Below are positions 10,590 through 19,606 of a DNA stretch of 64,000 nucleotides, in pieces. The notes under the pieces are model-generated. The model saw only the letters and a program-made list of their open reading frames with translations, ran no database searches and was not told the DNA's origin. The stretch lies in assembly GCF_018362975.1 (NCBI RefSeq), contig NZ_CP074371.1:1736001-1800000 (forward strand), given 5' to 3'. The stretch comes from Nocardia tengchongensis (GTDB taxonomy: Bacteria; Actinomycetota; Actinomycetes; Mycobacteriales; Mycobacteriaceae). The translations under genes were made by a program, and so were the position numbers. The first letter of the stretch is position 1, and every line of letters begins with the position of its first letter.

Positions 10590-11562
10590 CGGGAGCGTCG
10601 ACATGACCGAAACCCCACAGCCACAGCACGATCCGCGCCCCGGACAGGAACGCTGGGTGGCGCCGCCCGACGCCGTCGAAGTGGTCGCCACCGACAAGGT
10701 CGACGTGCGCGGCACGCCCGCCGGCTTCTGGGGCTCGGCCTGGCGGCAGCTGCGGCGCAAACCACTGTTCCTGGTCTCGATCGCCATCATCGTGCTGGTA
10801 CTGCTGGTCGCCGCGTTCCCCGGCCTGTTCACCGGACAGGACCCGCGGCACTGCGTGGTGGATTTCAGTCTCGCGCCGCCCGATCGGCACCACTGGTTCG
10901 GCTACGACCTGCAAGGCTGCGACATCTACGCGCGCACCATCTACGGGGCGCGGGCCTCCGTACTCACCGGCGTCGGCGCCACGCTGCTGTTCCTGCTCGT
11001 CGGCGGCAGCCTCGGCGCGCTCGCGGGATTCTATGGTGGACCACTGGATTCGATCATCTCCCGGATCGCCGAGATCGTGTACGCCATCCCGCTCATGCTC
11101 GCCGCCATCGTCCTCATGCAGCTGGCCGGACACCGCACCATCTGGGTGGTCATCGCGATCCTCGCGGCCTTCACCTGGCCCCAGGTGGCGCGCATCGCCC
11201 GCGGCTCCGTACTCGCCGCCAAAGGCAACGACTACGTGCTCGCCGCGACCGCGCTGGGGGTGTCACGCTTCCGGATCCTGCTGCGGCACATCATCCCCAA
11301 CGCGCTCGGGCCGGTCATCGTGGTCACCACCATCTGGCTGGGCGTCTTCATCGTCACCGAGGCCACCCTGTCGTTCCTCGGTGTCGGTCTGCCGCCCACC
11401 GAAGTGTCCTGGGGCGCCGACATCGCCGCCGGACAACGGCAACTGCGCGCCGGATCGCTGATCCTGTTCTACCCGGCCACCGCGCTGGCCCTGACCGTGC
11501 TCGGCTTCATCATGCTCGGCGACGCCCTGCGCGACGCACTCGACCCGAAGGAGCGGCGATGA
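10582..11562 (+). CDS. dppC: Dipeptide ABC transporter permease DppC
   Basis: 326-aa permease of the OppC/DppC family, with an N-terminal extension, a first helix near residues 60-80, and the typical LGTDxxGRD-equivalent region reading FGYDLQGCDIYARTIYGARAS. The EAA loop appears as YVLAATALGVSRFRILLRHI. The start at 10582 overlaps the dppB stop; an ATG at 10603 is also possible. It ends with an ATGA overlap to dppD. Confidence 0.9.
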   Translation: MPDGSVDMTETPQPQHDPRPGQERWVAPPDAVEVVATDKVDVRGTPAGFWGSAWRQLRRKPLFLVSIAIIVLVLLVAAFPGLFTGQDPRHCVVDFSLAPPDRHHWFGYDLQGCDIYARTIYGARASVLTGVGATLLFLLVGGSLGALAGFYGGPLDSIISRIAEIVYAIPLMLAAIVLMQLAGHRTIWVVIAILAAFTWPQVARIARGSVLAAKGNDYVLAATALGVSRFRILLRHIIPNALGPVIVVTTIWLGVFIVTEATLSFLGVGLPPTEVSWGADIAAGQRQLRAGSLILFYPATALALTVLGFIMLGDALRDALDPKERR

Positions 11563-13229
11563 GCGAGCCCCTGCTCGACATCCGGGACCTGCGAGTGTGT
11601 TTCGGCGCCGGAGACGACCGGGTCGAAGCCGTGCGCGGCGTCGACCTCACCGTGTACCCGGGCCAGACCGTGGCCATCGTGGGGGAATCCGGATCCGGGA
11701 AATCCACCACCGCGCACGCCGTCATCGGACTGCTGCCCGGCGGCGGACGCGTGGAATCGGGCAGCATCCGCTTCGCGGGCCGCGAGCTCGCCGGCACCTC
11801 CGAATCCGACCTGGTGGCGGTGCGCGGCAACGGAATCGGATTCGTGCCGCAGGACCCGATGTCCAACCTCGACCCGGTCTGGAAGGTCGGCTTCCAGATC
11901 TCGGAAACCCTCGCCGCCAACGGGATCGCGCGCGGCCGGGCCGCCCGGCAGCGGGCCGTGGACCTCCTCGCCGAGGCCGGCATCAAGGAACCCGAACGCC
12001 GCGCCGGGCAATACCCGCACGAATACTCGGGCGGCATGCGGCAACGCGCGCTCATCGCCATCGGGCTCTCGGCCCGGCCGCGACTGCTCATCGCCGACGA
12101 ACCCACCTCCGCGCTCGACGTCACCGTGCAACGCCAGATCCTCGACCACATCGACGAACTGACCCGCGAACTCGGCACCGCCCTGCTGCTCATCACCCAC
12201 GACCTCGGCCTCGCCGCCGAACGCGCCGAACACCTCGTGGTCATGTACCGCGGCCGCGTCGTCGAATCCGGTCCGGCCGCCGAGATTCTGCGCGACCCCC
12301 GCCACGAGTACACCCGGCGGCTGGTGGCCGCCGCACCCTCGCTCGCCGCCCGGCGCAGCGCCACCACCACCGAACGCGCCGCCTACCGGGACCTCGCCAT
12401 CGACGTGGCCGCCGCCGAGGCCGCCGGCGAACCCGACGACATCGTGGTCGCCGACGGACTCACCAAGCGGTATCGCGTCCGTGGCTCGGTGCCGTGGAAG
12501 CACACCGAATTCACCGCCGCCGAGGACGTCTCGTTCCGGCTGCGCCGCGGGACCACCACCGCGCTGGTGGGCGAATCGGGGTCGGGTAAGACCACCGTCG
12601 CCTCGATGGTGCTCGGATTGGACACGCCCACAGCGGGTTCGGTCGCTTTCGACGGCAAGGATGTCGCCGAGCTGGCGCGCCGGACACCGCTCGCCTTCCG
12701 TCGCCGCATCCAGCCGATATTCCAAAACCCCTACGGGTCACTGGATCCCACCTACTCCATTCACCGCGCCATCGCCGAACCGCTGCGCACCCACCGCATC
12801 GGCAACCGGGAATCTCGCGATGCCCGGGTCCGGGAGCTTCTCGACCTGGTGGCGCTGCCGTCCGCGGTCGCCGCGCGCTATCCGCGCGAATTGTCCGGCG
12901 GCCAGCGGCAACGCGTCGCCATCGCCCGCGCGCTGGCCCTGGAACCCGAACTGATCGTGTGCGACGAAGCGGTCTCCGCCCTCGACGTGCTGGTGCAGGA
13001 CCAGATCCTGAACCTGCTCAACACCCTGCAAGCCGAGTTCGGGCTGTCCTACCTGTTCATCACCCACGACCTCGCGGTGGTGCGCCAGATCGCGGACTCG
13101 GTCCTGGTCATGCAGGACGGCAAGGTGGCCGAATCGGCCTCGACCGCGGACCTGTTCGACCATCCGCAGTCGCCCTATACGCAGCGTCTGCTCGATGCGA
13201 TCCCCGGTCGCGACCTGCTCGTGGGCTGA
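11559..13229 (+). CDS. dppD: Dipeptide ABC transporter, fused double ATPase DppD
   Basis: 556-aa protein with two complete ABC ATPase domains, equivalent to DppD plus DppF. Walker A motifs GESGSGKS and GESGSGKT begin at about residues 42 and 338; ABC signatures SGGMRQR and SGGQRQR and Walker B segments LLIADEPTSALD and LIVCDEAVSALD follow in each half, with the switch His in ITHDL. It energises peptide import through DppBC. The start overlaps dppC (ATGA). The fusion is normal for mycobacterial DppD (Rv3663c). Confidence 0.93.
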   Translation: MSEPLLDIRDLRVCFGAGDDRVEAVRGVDLTVYPGQTVAIVGESGSGKSTTAHAVIGLLPGGGRVESGSIRFAGRELAGTSESDLVAVRGNGIGFVPQDPMSNLDPVWKVGFQISETLAANGIARGRAARQRAVDLLAEAGIKEPERRAGQYPHEYSGGMRQRALIAIGLSARPRLLIADEPTSALDVTVQRQILDHIDELTRELGTALLLITHDLGLAAERAEHLVVMYRGRVVESGPAAEILRDPRHEYTRRLVAAAPSLAARRSATTTERAAYRDLAIDVAAAEAAGEPDDIVVADGLTKRYRVRGSVPWKHTEFTAAEDVSFRLRRGTTTALVGESGSGKTTVASMVLGLDTPTAGSVAFDGKDVAELARRTPLAFRRRIQPIFQNPYGSLDPTYSIHRAIAEPLRTHRIGNRESRDARVRELLDLVALPSAVAARYPRELSGGQRQRVAIARALALEPELIVCDEAVSALDVLVQDQILNLLNTLQAEFGLSYLFITHDLAVVRQIADSVLVMQDGKVAESASTADLFDHPQSPYTQRLLDAIPGRDLLVG

Positions 13230-13359
13230 CGCGGATTCCCGGGCCACGCCGCACGACCCGCCGCGGGCGGATCAGAACATTGCCGTTGGGGTCATCGCCC
13301 CGGAGCCGACGGCAGGTGGTGGCCGGGGCGCGGGGTACCAGCCAGTAGCCTCGTATCTC

Positions 13360-14106
13360 GTGACCGACCCGCTGCAGCCCCTCGTCGACCTGCCCGGCGT
13401 GCTCGAAGCCGCCGACAAGGCTCGTGACGCGCTCGCCGAGGTGCACCGCCACCGGGCGAACCGCCGCGGCTGGCCGACCACCGCCGCCGAAGCGGCCGTC
13501 CGCGCGGCCCGATCCTCGGCCGTCATCGAAGGCGGAACCATCGACCTGCCCGCCGACGGCAACGTCGAGGACCCCATCCTCGCGGGTTCACTGCGCGTCG
13601 GCCAGGCCTTGGACGCCGAGGCCCTCACCAACTTGGTCGGAGTCTGGCAACGTGCGCCCCTGCAGGCGCTCGCTCGCCTGCACCTGCTCGCCGCCGCCGA
13701 CCTGGTCGAGGACCAGCAGCAGCTGGGCCGCCCCCGCGCTGTGCCCGGTGTCGCCGAACGGCTGGACCTGCTGGCCCAGACCGTCACCACGAGCAAGGCG
13801 CCGGCACCGGTCCTCGCAGCCGTCGTGCACGGTGAACTGCTCTCCCTGCGCCCCTTCGGCACCGCCGACGGCATCGTCGCCCGCGCCGCCTCCCGGCTCG
13901 TCGCGGTATCCAGTGGCCTTGACCCGCACAGCCTCGGAGTCCCCGAAGTCTTCCTGCTCCGCCGCCGCCAGGCCTACCTCGACGCCGCGGCCGCTTTCGG
14001 CATGGGCACGGCGGAAGGGGTGGGCGGCTGGGTGATCTTCATCTGCGGCGCACTCGAGGACGGCGCGCGCGAAGCCCGCTCGATCGCGGATTCCGCTTCG
14101 GGGTAA
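13360..14106 (+). CDS. Fic-fold protein with degenerate catalytic motif (Rv3662c-like)
   Basis: 248-aa protein at the position of Rv3662c, behind the dpp operon. Near residue 55 it has SSAVIEGG, which fits the (S/T)xxxE(G/N) inhibitory motif of class II Fic proteins. Near residue 165 it has LRPFGTADGIVARAASR, which lines up with the Fic active-site loop HPFx(D/E)GNGRxxR, but the catalytic His is Arg and the Asn-Gly-Arg is altered. So it looks like a Fic fold that has probably lost AMP transfer. The GTG at 13360 was chosen as the first plausible start of the conserved region. The Fic assignment is my inference from these two motifs. Confidence 0.68.
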   Translation: MTDPLQPLVDLPGVLEAADKARDALAEVHRHRANRRGWPTTAAEAAVRAARSSAVIEGGTIDLPADGNVEDPILAGSLRVGQALDAEALTNLVGVWQRAPLQALARLHLLAAADLVEDQQQLGRPRAVPGVAERLDLLAQTVTTSKAPAPVLAAVVHGELLSLRPFGTADGIVARAASRLVAVSSGLDPHSLGVPEVFLLRRRQAYLDAAAAFGMGTAEGVGGWVIFICGALEDGAREARSIADSASG

Positions 14107-14168
14107 ATGCCCCTATCGGTGAAAGGTGTTGCGTGCCAAGGGATTTCAATGACCCTGCACGCATAAGG
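14107..14168. other. Short gene-free spacer
   Basis: Spacer between the Fic-like gene and the hairpin at 14169-14208. Nothing further is recognised here. Confidence 0.5.
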
Positions 14169-14208
14169 GCGGGCGGCGTAGTCGCTGTTCTGCGACCTCA
14201 CCGCCCGC
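14169..14208 (+). terminator. Hairpin terminator after the dpp region
   Basis: Outer 8-bp stem (14169-14176 with 14201-14208) encloses a second 5-bp stem (gtcgc/gcgac). It lies 62 nt after the Fic-like gene stop and could end the dpp transcript. No T tract follows. Confidence 0.5.
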
Positions 14209-14575
14209 TAGCACGGACCACCCGGTTACCAAGCGTGCTTTTCGGGTTGTGTCTCTTCGGCCTCGGCGAGCTCTCCGGGATCCGGTGGTTCATCCCCGCA
14301 TGGATGCGAGGCCCTCGCCGTCGAAATCCCGGATAACGCAGGCCCACAACTACTCTTGCCCTTGTCGCGGCGTGCTCCGCGTGGGTGCCTGGCGTCCGTG
14401 CTGGGAAGGGTGGGATGGGAGGTCGAATCTTCTCTTCCGATCCGATCTTGGCCTTCCGTCCTTCCGTGCCTCCATTGTTACCCCGTGACTGCCGTCACAG
14501 CAAGACCTGGGGAAACATTCCAATACTCGGCCTTTCGGGGTGGTTTCGGGCTCGGCGATTCGGACAGATGACCGG
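14209..14575. other. Gene-free region, nothing recognised
   Basis: About 370 bp between the terminator and the end of the convergent HAD gene. Short open frames exist on the plus strand but have no family resemblance, ribosome site or good codon pattern. I see no RNA gene or repeat. Confidence 0.5.
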
Positions 14576-15375
14576 TCAGCGCCGGCGGCGCAGCAGCCGG
14601 TAACTGAGCGCCCCCGCGGCCACCGCGCTCAACCCGACCGCGAGCGACGCCGCCACCGTGGTGGTGGTCGGGGCCGGGATCCGCGCCCACAGCGACACCG
14701 GATTCGTGAAGGCCAGAATGGGCCAGCCGCGCGCGGCGGCCTCGCGGCGCAGGCCCCGGTCCGGGTTCACCGCGGTCGGGTGGCCGACCACCTCCAGCAT
14801 CGGGAGGTCGGTCACCGAGTCGGAGTAGGCGTAGCAGCGGGACAGATCGTAATCATATTGCGCCGCAAGCTTTTCGATCGCCTCGACTTTGCCCGGGCCG
14901 TAGCAGTAGAACTCGACTTCACCGGCGTATCGGCCGTTTTCGATGACCATGCGGGTGGCGGCGAAGTGATCCGCGCCCAGGGCGGCCGCGATCGGGGCCA
15001 CCACCTCCTCGCCGGAGGCGGACACGATCACCACGTTGTGGCCTCGAATCCGATGGTCCGCAATGAGATCCGCGCCTCGGCGTAGATCAGCGGGTCCACG
15101 ATGTCGTGCAACGTCTCGGCCACGATCGACCGCACCTGATCGACATCCCAGCCCGCGCACATCTTGGTGAGATGCTCGCGCATCCGCTCCATCTGATCGT
15201 GATCGGCGCCGGACAGCAGGAACAGGAAATGCGCGTAACTGCTCTCCAGCACCGCGCGGCGGCTGAGCAGACCCTGATCCAGGAACGGCTTGCTGAAGAC
15301 GAAGGCGCTCGATCGGGCGATCACCGTCTTGTCGAGATCGAAGAAGGCGGCGACTCGTCCGCGTTCGGCTGTCAC
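14576..15375 (-). CDS. HAD-IB family hydrolase (SerB-like), frame broken once
   Basis: Phosphatase of the SerB-like HAD subfamily IB, about 266 aa across one missing base near 15070. The N-terminal frame has the nucleophile motif FFDLDKTV; the second frame resumes at DLIADHRIRGHNVVIVSAS (motif II Ser) and continues through YAYSDSVTDLPML (motif IV) to a C-terminal hydrophobic segment and an RRRR tail, so the protein is probably membrane-tethered. The length is 3n+2; one G lost from a ggg run restores the frame. The GTG at 15375 starts it. It is homologous to Rv3661 and, as there, divergent from ssd. Confidence 0.8.
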
Positions 15376-15565
15376 GCGTCCAGGATATGGTTCCGGGCCG
15401 CGCGGCGGGCGGCATGGGTCTCCCGCACGGGTCCGCGGCGCTCTCCGGACCGGTCATTCGGTGCGCCGGACCGCGTGTCGAAGCTCACGTTTCGAAGCGT
15501 GTCCATCGGGGTTAGCCAGACGGAAGCCGAGCCGTCAGGACGGGAAAAAGACTCGCCGGGCGGAC

Positions 15566-15596
15566 TTGCAATGCGGCCGGGGCTTGGGTGTAGTAT
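15566..15596 (+). promoter_or_regulatory. Candidate promoter of the 6C RNA
   Basis: A TTGCAA box at 15566-15571 and a TAGTAT box at 15591-15596 are separated by 19 bp, with the expected start near 15603, just before the conserved RNA stems. Spacing is slightly long. This is a pattern match only. Confidence 0.5.
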
Positions 15597-15602
15597 CGCA
15601 GT

Positions 15603-15697
15603 TACCTGGACTAGTCCAGGCGCGTTCAGCCCGACCCCCCGGGGCTGAACCCGACGGCCCCAGCCTCCTCCCCCCCCGGCTGGGGCCGTCCTCTATT
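15603..15697 (+). ncRNA. 6C small RNA (B11 family)
   Basis: Two consecutive stem-loops with C-rich loops, the defining feature of actinobacterial 6C RNA. The first has a 9-bp stem (15624-15632 / 15642-15650) with loop gaccccccg. The second has a 13-bp stem (15653-15665 / 15678-15690) with a loop of mostly C, followed by ctctattt, so it also serves as terminator. The location between the HAD gene and ssd is the same as B11 between Rv3661 and Rv3660c. In mycobacteria this RNA pairs with G-rich targets through the C loops and affects growth genes; that role is inferred here. Ends are estimated. Confidence 0.88.
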
Positions 15698-15748
15698 TAC
15701 GGACAGGTTCCGAATCCCCACGCGCTCCTCGAGTTGTGCACAGGCCGC

Positions 15749-17179
15749 GTGTTATCCACACTCGCCGCAGGGCCACTTTCGCCGGTTCGCCGAACGGTCG
15801 ACGCTGACCTGCATGAACTCCGAAGCCGCCACCCCGCGGCGCTCGCACTGGTCGCCGATCCCCATCTGCGCGACGAGATCCGGCGCATCGCCGCCGCGGC
15901 CGACCGCTCGCTCGACGAGCGCCGGCCGCCGCCCGGCCGCCACGCCTGGACCGCCGCGTCCGTGATCATCCTCGACACCGCCGCCGCGCATAGCTGCGTA
16001 TCCGCCGGCCACCCCCGCCGCCACGGGATCCTCCTGGTGACCGACGGCGAGCCGAGTTTGCTCGACTGGCAGACCGCCACCGCGGCCGGCGCCGAACAGG
16101 TGCTGCCGCTCCCGTCCGCGGCCGACGCCCTGATCGCCGCCTTCGCCGCCCACGACGGCCGCCGCCCTGGCGACGGCGCCGTCCTCGCGGTGGCCGGTGC
16201 GGGCGCCGGAGCCGGGGCCTCCGTCCTCGCCGCGGCCATAGCCCTCACCGCCGCAGGACGTTTCCGCGACCGCACCATCCTGGTCGACTGCGCCCCCTAC
16301 GGCGGCGGACTCGACCTCCTCCTCGGTCTGGAGAAGGCCCCGGGCTTGCGGTGGCCGGACCTCACCATCGAACACGGCCGCGTCTCCGCCCCCGCCCTGC
16401 ACGCGGCATTGCCCACGGTCTCGGGACTGGCCGTGCTGTCGTGTGGACGGGGAACTCCCGCAAGGGAGTTCGATGCGGCATTCGGAGTCGGCGCGGGGGG
16501 ATGCGAAGCGACCTCGGCAGGGCAACCCGGCGGGGCGGCCGACTGCGTGATCGACCGCGGCGGTGTGGTCGACGCGGCTGGAATCGGCGGTCCGGCAATG
16601 GAACTCGGTGATGCCGTGAACGGGTTCCGCGGCGGCGACGGGCCCGACCGGCCACTGGCGCCGGTAGCGGTTCGCGCCGTCCTGGAGGGTGGCCGTGCCG
16701 CAGGTGATCTGGTGGTCGCGGATCTGTCCAGCGACCACGGCGCGCACACGGATGAGGTTCTCGACACGGCCGATCTCGTGGTGCTGGTGACCCAGGCTCG
16801 GCTGCGGTCGATCGCCTCGGCCGAGTCCGCGTCGGCGTACCTGAAGGCCCGAAATCCCCATGTGCGCTTGATCGTTCGCGGCCCGGCTCCCGGCGGACTC
16901 GCTCCCTCGGACATCGCCGGGGCCCTCGCGCTGCCGCTGCTGAGCGCGGTCCCCTCCCAGCCCGGCCTCACCGAGCGCCTGGAGCGCGGCGGGCTCACCG
17001 TGCGCCGCCGCGGCCCCCTCCGGACCGCCGCCGAATCCGCCCTCACCGCCCTGTTCTCCGGCCACCCCGCCCGGGTCCGCGCTACCTGCCAACCCGGCCC
17101 ATCCTGGTGGAGCCTCGCCCGGGCGCGCGGCGCACACCGCACGCCGGAGCTGTCGTACCCCACCGGTGCCGGGCGATGA
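15749..17179 (+). CDS. ssd: Septum-site-determining / CpaE-like protein Ssd
   Basis: About 476-aa MinD/CpaE-like protein of the tad pilus neighbourhood. The N-terminal receiver-like part (LALVADPHLRDEIRR) is followed by a P-loop NTPase-type fold in which the Walker A region reads AGAGAGAGAS without the usual Lys, also true of mycobacterial Ssd (Rv3660c). Later segments TILVDCAPYGGGLDLLLG and LVVLVTQARLRSI fit the family. A middle insert (about residues 240-300) is not seen in Rv3660c. The GTG at 15749 is the best start; a TTG at 15734 is an alternative. Probable role: positioning the pilus machinery or affecting septation. The 183 bp to tadA hold no supported gene. Confidence 0.8.
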   Translation: MLSTLAAGPLSPVRRTVDADLHELRSRHPAALALVADPHLRDEIRRIAAAADRSLDERRPPPGRHAWTAASVIILDTAAAHSCVSAGHPRRHGILLVTDGEPSLLDWQTATAAGAEQVLPLPSAADALIAAFAAHDGRRPGDGAVLAVAGAGAGAGASVLAAAIALTAAGRFRDRTILVDCAPYGGGLDLLLGLEKAPGLRWPDLTIEHGRVSAPALHAALPTVSGLAVLSCGRGTPAREFDAAFGVGAGGCEATSAGQPGGAADCVIDRGGVVDAAGIGGPAMELGDAVNGFRGGDGPDRPLAPVAVRAVLEGGRAAGDLVVADLSSDHGAHTDEVLDTADLVVLVTQARLRSIASAESASAYLKARNPHVRLIVRGPAPGGLAPSDIAGALALPLLSAVPSQPGLTERLERGGLTVRRRGPLRTAAESALTALFSGHPARVRATCQPGPSWWSLARARGAHRTPELSYPTGAGR

Positions 17180-17362
17180 CGGCCACCTCCGCCGCCCGGC
17201 CGTTCCGGCGGACCACGGGTCTGGTCGGCGTCTGGCCGGACGTGCGTGGTTCACGTTCGGTGCGGGGCAGTTCCTGGCGCTCGACCCCAGCGCGATCGGC
17301 CTACTGCCGCATCGGGTCCGGGGCGTGCTGCCGGTGGCTCGTGGTCGACGTCGAGGTGCGCG

Positions 17363-18559
17363 ATGAGTGAGCTGGTGACGGCCGAACTGCTGGAGCGGGT
17401 CCGGGAGCGCTTGGCCGAGGGGGCCGCCGATCCGGATCCCGCGCGGGTGGCCACGGCCATTCGGGCCGAGGCGGGCGGGGTGCTCGCGGATACGGATCTG
17501 CTGCGGGTGCTGCGGCTGCTGCAGACCGAGATGACGGGGGCGGGGGTGCTGGAGCCGTTGCTGCATGATCCGGAGGTGGCCGACGTGCTGGTCACCGGTC
17601 CGGATTCGGTGTGGGTGGATCGCGGGCGGGGGCTGCGGCGGACGGCGGTTCGATTTCCGGATGAAGCGGCGGTGCGCAGGCTGGCCCAGCGGCTGGCGCT
17701 GGCGGCCGGGCGCAGGCTGGACGACGCGCAGCCGTGGGTGGACGGCCGGTTGCCCGGAAGCGGAGCGGCACAGGGGCATTCGTTCGGGGTGCGGCTGCAC
17801 GCGGTGCTCGCACCGATCGCGCACGGCGGCACCTGCCTGTCACTGCGTGTACTACGGCCCGCCACGCAAGGACTGGATGCCCTGGCGGCGGCGGGTGCCG
17901 TGCACCCGGACGCGAAGTGCCTGCTGGAGCGCATCATTCGAGCCCGCCTCGCCTTCCTGGTGGTCGGCGGAACCGGCTCCGGCAAGACGACCTTGCTGTC
18001 GAGCCTGCTGGCCACCGTCGATCCGGCCGAGCGCATCGTCTGTGTGGAGGACGCCGCCGAGCTCGCACCGCCACACCCGCATGTGGTCCGGCTGGTCGCC
18101 CGTCCCGCCAATGTCGAAGGCGCGGGCCAGGTCACCGTGCGCGACCTGGTGCGCCAGGCGCTCCGCATGCGTCCCGACCGGATCGTCGTCGGGGAGGTCC
18201 GGGGAGCGGAGGTGGTGGATCTGCTGACCGCCCTGAACACCGGGCACGACGGCGGGGCGGGCACCGTGCACGCGAATTCACCCGGCGAGGTCCCGGCCCG
18301 GCTGGAGGCGCTGGCCGCGCTCGGCGGTATGCCCGCGGCCGCCCTGCACAGTCAGCTGGCGGCCGCCGTCCAGGTGATCCTGCACGTGCACCGGCGGCCC
18401 GACGGTGGTCGCGTGCTCCGCGAAATCGGCTTGGTCACCACCGATGGCGGCCGAGTGCGCTTCGTTCCCGCGTGGACCGCCGATGCCCGTCCGGCCCCGG
18501 CGGCTCCCGCCCTGCTGGCACTGCTTGACGAAAGGACTCCCGATGCTTCCCGCCGATGA
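17363..18559 (+). CDS. tadA: Tad pilus secretion ATPase TadA
   Basis: 398-aa type II/IV secretion (CpaF/VirB11-like) ATPase that drives Tad pilus assembly. Walker A is GGTGSGKTTLLSSLL starting near residue 202; the Asp-box reads VCVEDAAELAPPHPHVVRL; Walker B is RPDRIVVGEVRGAEVVDLL; the His-box is NTGHDGGAGTVHANS. The N-terminal domain has ADVLVTGPDSVWVDRG. The ATG at 17363 is the first start of this domain. It precedes tadB after a 234-bp gap with no supported gene. Corresponds to Rv3659c. Confidence 0.92.
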   Translation: MSELVTAELLERVRERLAEGAADPDPARVATAIRAEAGGVLADTDLLRVLRLLQTEMTGAGVLEPLLHDPEVADVLVTGPDSVWVDRGRGLRRTAVRFPDEAAVRRLAQRLALAAGRRLDDAQPWVDGRLPGSGAAQGHSFGVRLHAVLAPIAHGGTCLSLRVLRPATQGLDALAAAGAVHPDAKCLLERIIRARLAFLVVGGTGSGKTTLLSSLLATVDPAERIVCVEDAAELAPPHPHVVRLVARPANVEGAGQVTVRDLVRQALRMRPDRIVVGEVRGAEVVDLLTALNTGHDGGAGTVHANSPGEVPARLEALAALGGMPAAALHSQLAAAVQVILHVHRRPDGGRVLREIGLVTTDGGRVRFVPAWTADARPAPAAPALLALLDERTPDASRR

Positions 18560-18793
18560 GAATTGCCCCGGATCGTGTGGTTGCCCTGGGCCCCAGACGA
18601 ATCCGAAGGTACTTCTGACCAAGTCGTATCCGGTCCCGGGAGGTGATCAACCGTGCTGCAGCCCTTTTCGGGCACACGGGTCACGATTCCCCGGGCTCGG
18701 GTTGGCGTGGCGCACGCCATGCTGTCGATGCAGTTCCACCGATTCGACTGGGGCCGAGTGTGATTCGTCCACGGCGCTGAGCGATGGCGACTG

Positions 18794-19606
18794 ATGACGG
18801 CCGCTTCGAGCGCGACCGCTCCCGCAGTGGCATGCGTCGCGCTCGCTGTCCTCCTGCTGCCTCCTCCGAGAGCTCGACGGCGGATGATCCACCTCTTCGC
18901 CCATGCCTGTGAAGTCCGAAAAGTAGAGCCCCGCTGGATGATTCGGGCTGTCGCGCTCGTTGTGGGCCCCCTGCTGTTGCTTGCGGGTCCGGGTCCGGCG
19001 CTGGCGGCCCTGCTGGTGGCATCGACCGCCTGGGTCCGCCATCGCCGGGCGCGGCGGGCTCGGCTGCGGACCGCCGCCACGGCGCAGCTGCTGGAGGGTT
19101 TGGAGGCGGTGATCGGGGAGCTGCGCATCGGTGCGCATCCGAGCGCCGCGGCCGCCGCGGCCGCCGCCGAGACCGAGGGTGAGGCGTCCCGGGCCTTCGC
19201 CGTGAGCGCGGCGCGCAGCCGATTGGGCGGCTCGGGCGCGGAGGGCCTGAGGTGCCCCGATTCGGTGGTGGCGCGTGAGCTGTCCGGGGTGGCCGGGGCT
19301 TGGCGGGTGGCTGAGCGACACGGTCTCGCCCTGGCCGAGCTGCTGACGGCGGCGCGCCTGGATCTGCTGGGCCGCAAGCGCTTCCGGGATCGCACCGCCG
19401 CTGCTCTGGCCGGAGCCAGGGCGACGGCACTGGTGCTGGCCTTGCTACCAGTGCTCGGTATCGGGCTCGGCCAGCTGATGGGCGCGGCCCCGCTGCACGT
19501 GCTGTTCGTGTCCCCGGCGGGAACGGCCCTGCTGCCCTTGGGGTCCGCGCTCACCTGCGCCGGTCTGCTGTGGTCCGACGCCATCGCGGACAAGGCACTG
19601 CGATGA
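18794..19606 (+). CDS. tadB: TadB-like type II secretion F-domain membrane protein
   Basis: 270-aa inner-membrane platform protein of the Tad pilus. It has N-terminal hydrophobic segments, then the GspF-type cytoplasmic helix bundle (LLEGLEAVIGELRIGAHPS) and two C-terminal helices. It partners the TadA ATPase. The ATG at 18794 was chosen; the real start might be slightly different because the 5' region has no clear ribosome site. It overlaps tadC by ATGA. Equivalent to Rv3658c. Confidence 0.82.
   Translation: MTAASSATAPAVACVALAVLLLPPPRARRRMIHLFAHACEVRKVEPRWMIRAVALVVGPLLLLAGPGPALAALLVASTAWVRHRRARRARLRTAATAQLLEGLEAVIGELRIGAHPSAAAAAAAAETEGEASRAFAVSAARSRLGGSGAEGLRCPDSVVARELSGVAGAWRVAERHGLALAELLTAARLDLLGRKRFRDRTAAALAGARATALVLALLPVLGIGLGQLMGAAPLHVLFVSPAGTALLPLGSALTCAGLLWSDAIADKALR

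Noticed and set aside
17180..17362. Possible small gene between ssd and tadA
   Set aside because: Overlapping short frames exist, but none has a ribosome site or similarity; the flanking genes are complete without it.
15752..17824. 690-codon open frame on the minus strand
   Set aside because: Antisense to ssd and tadA; His/Arg/Gly-rich product without motifs.
18560..18793. Possible gene between tadA and tadB
   Set aside because: Frames here are short, have no similarity and no start signals; TadB is full length from 18794.
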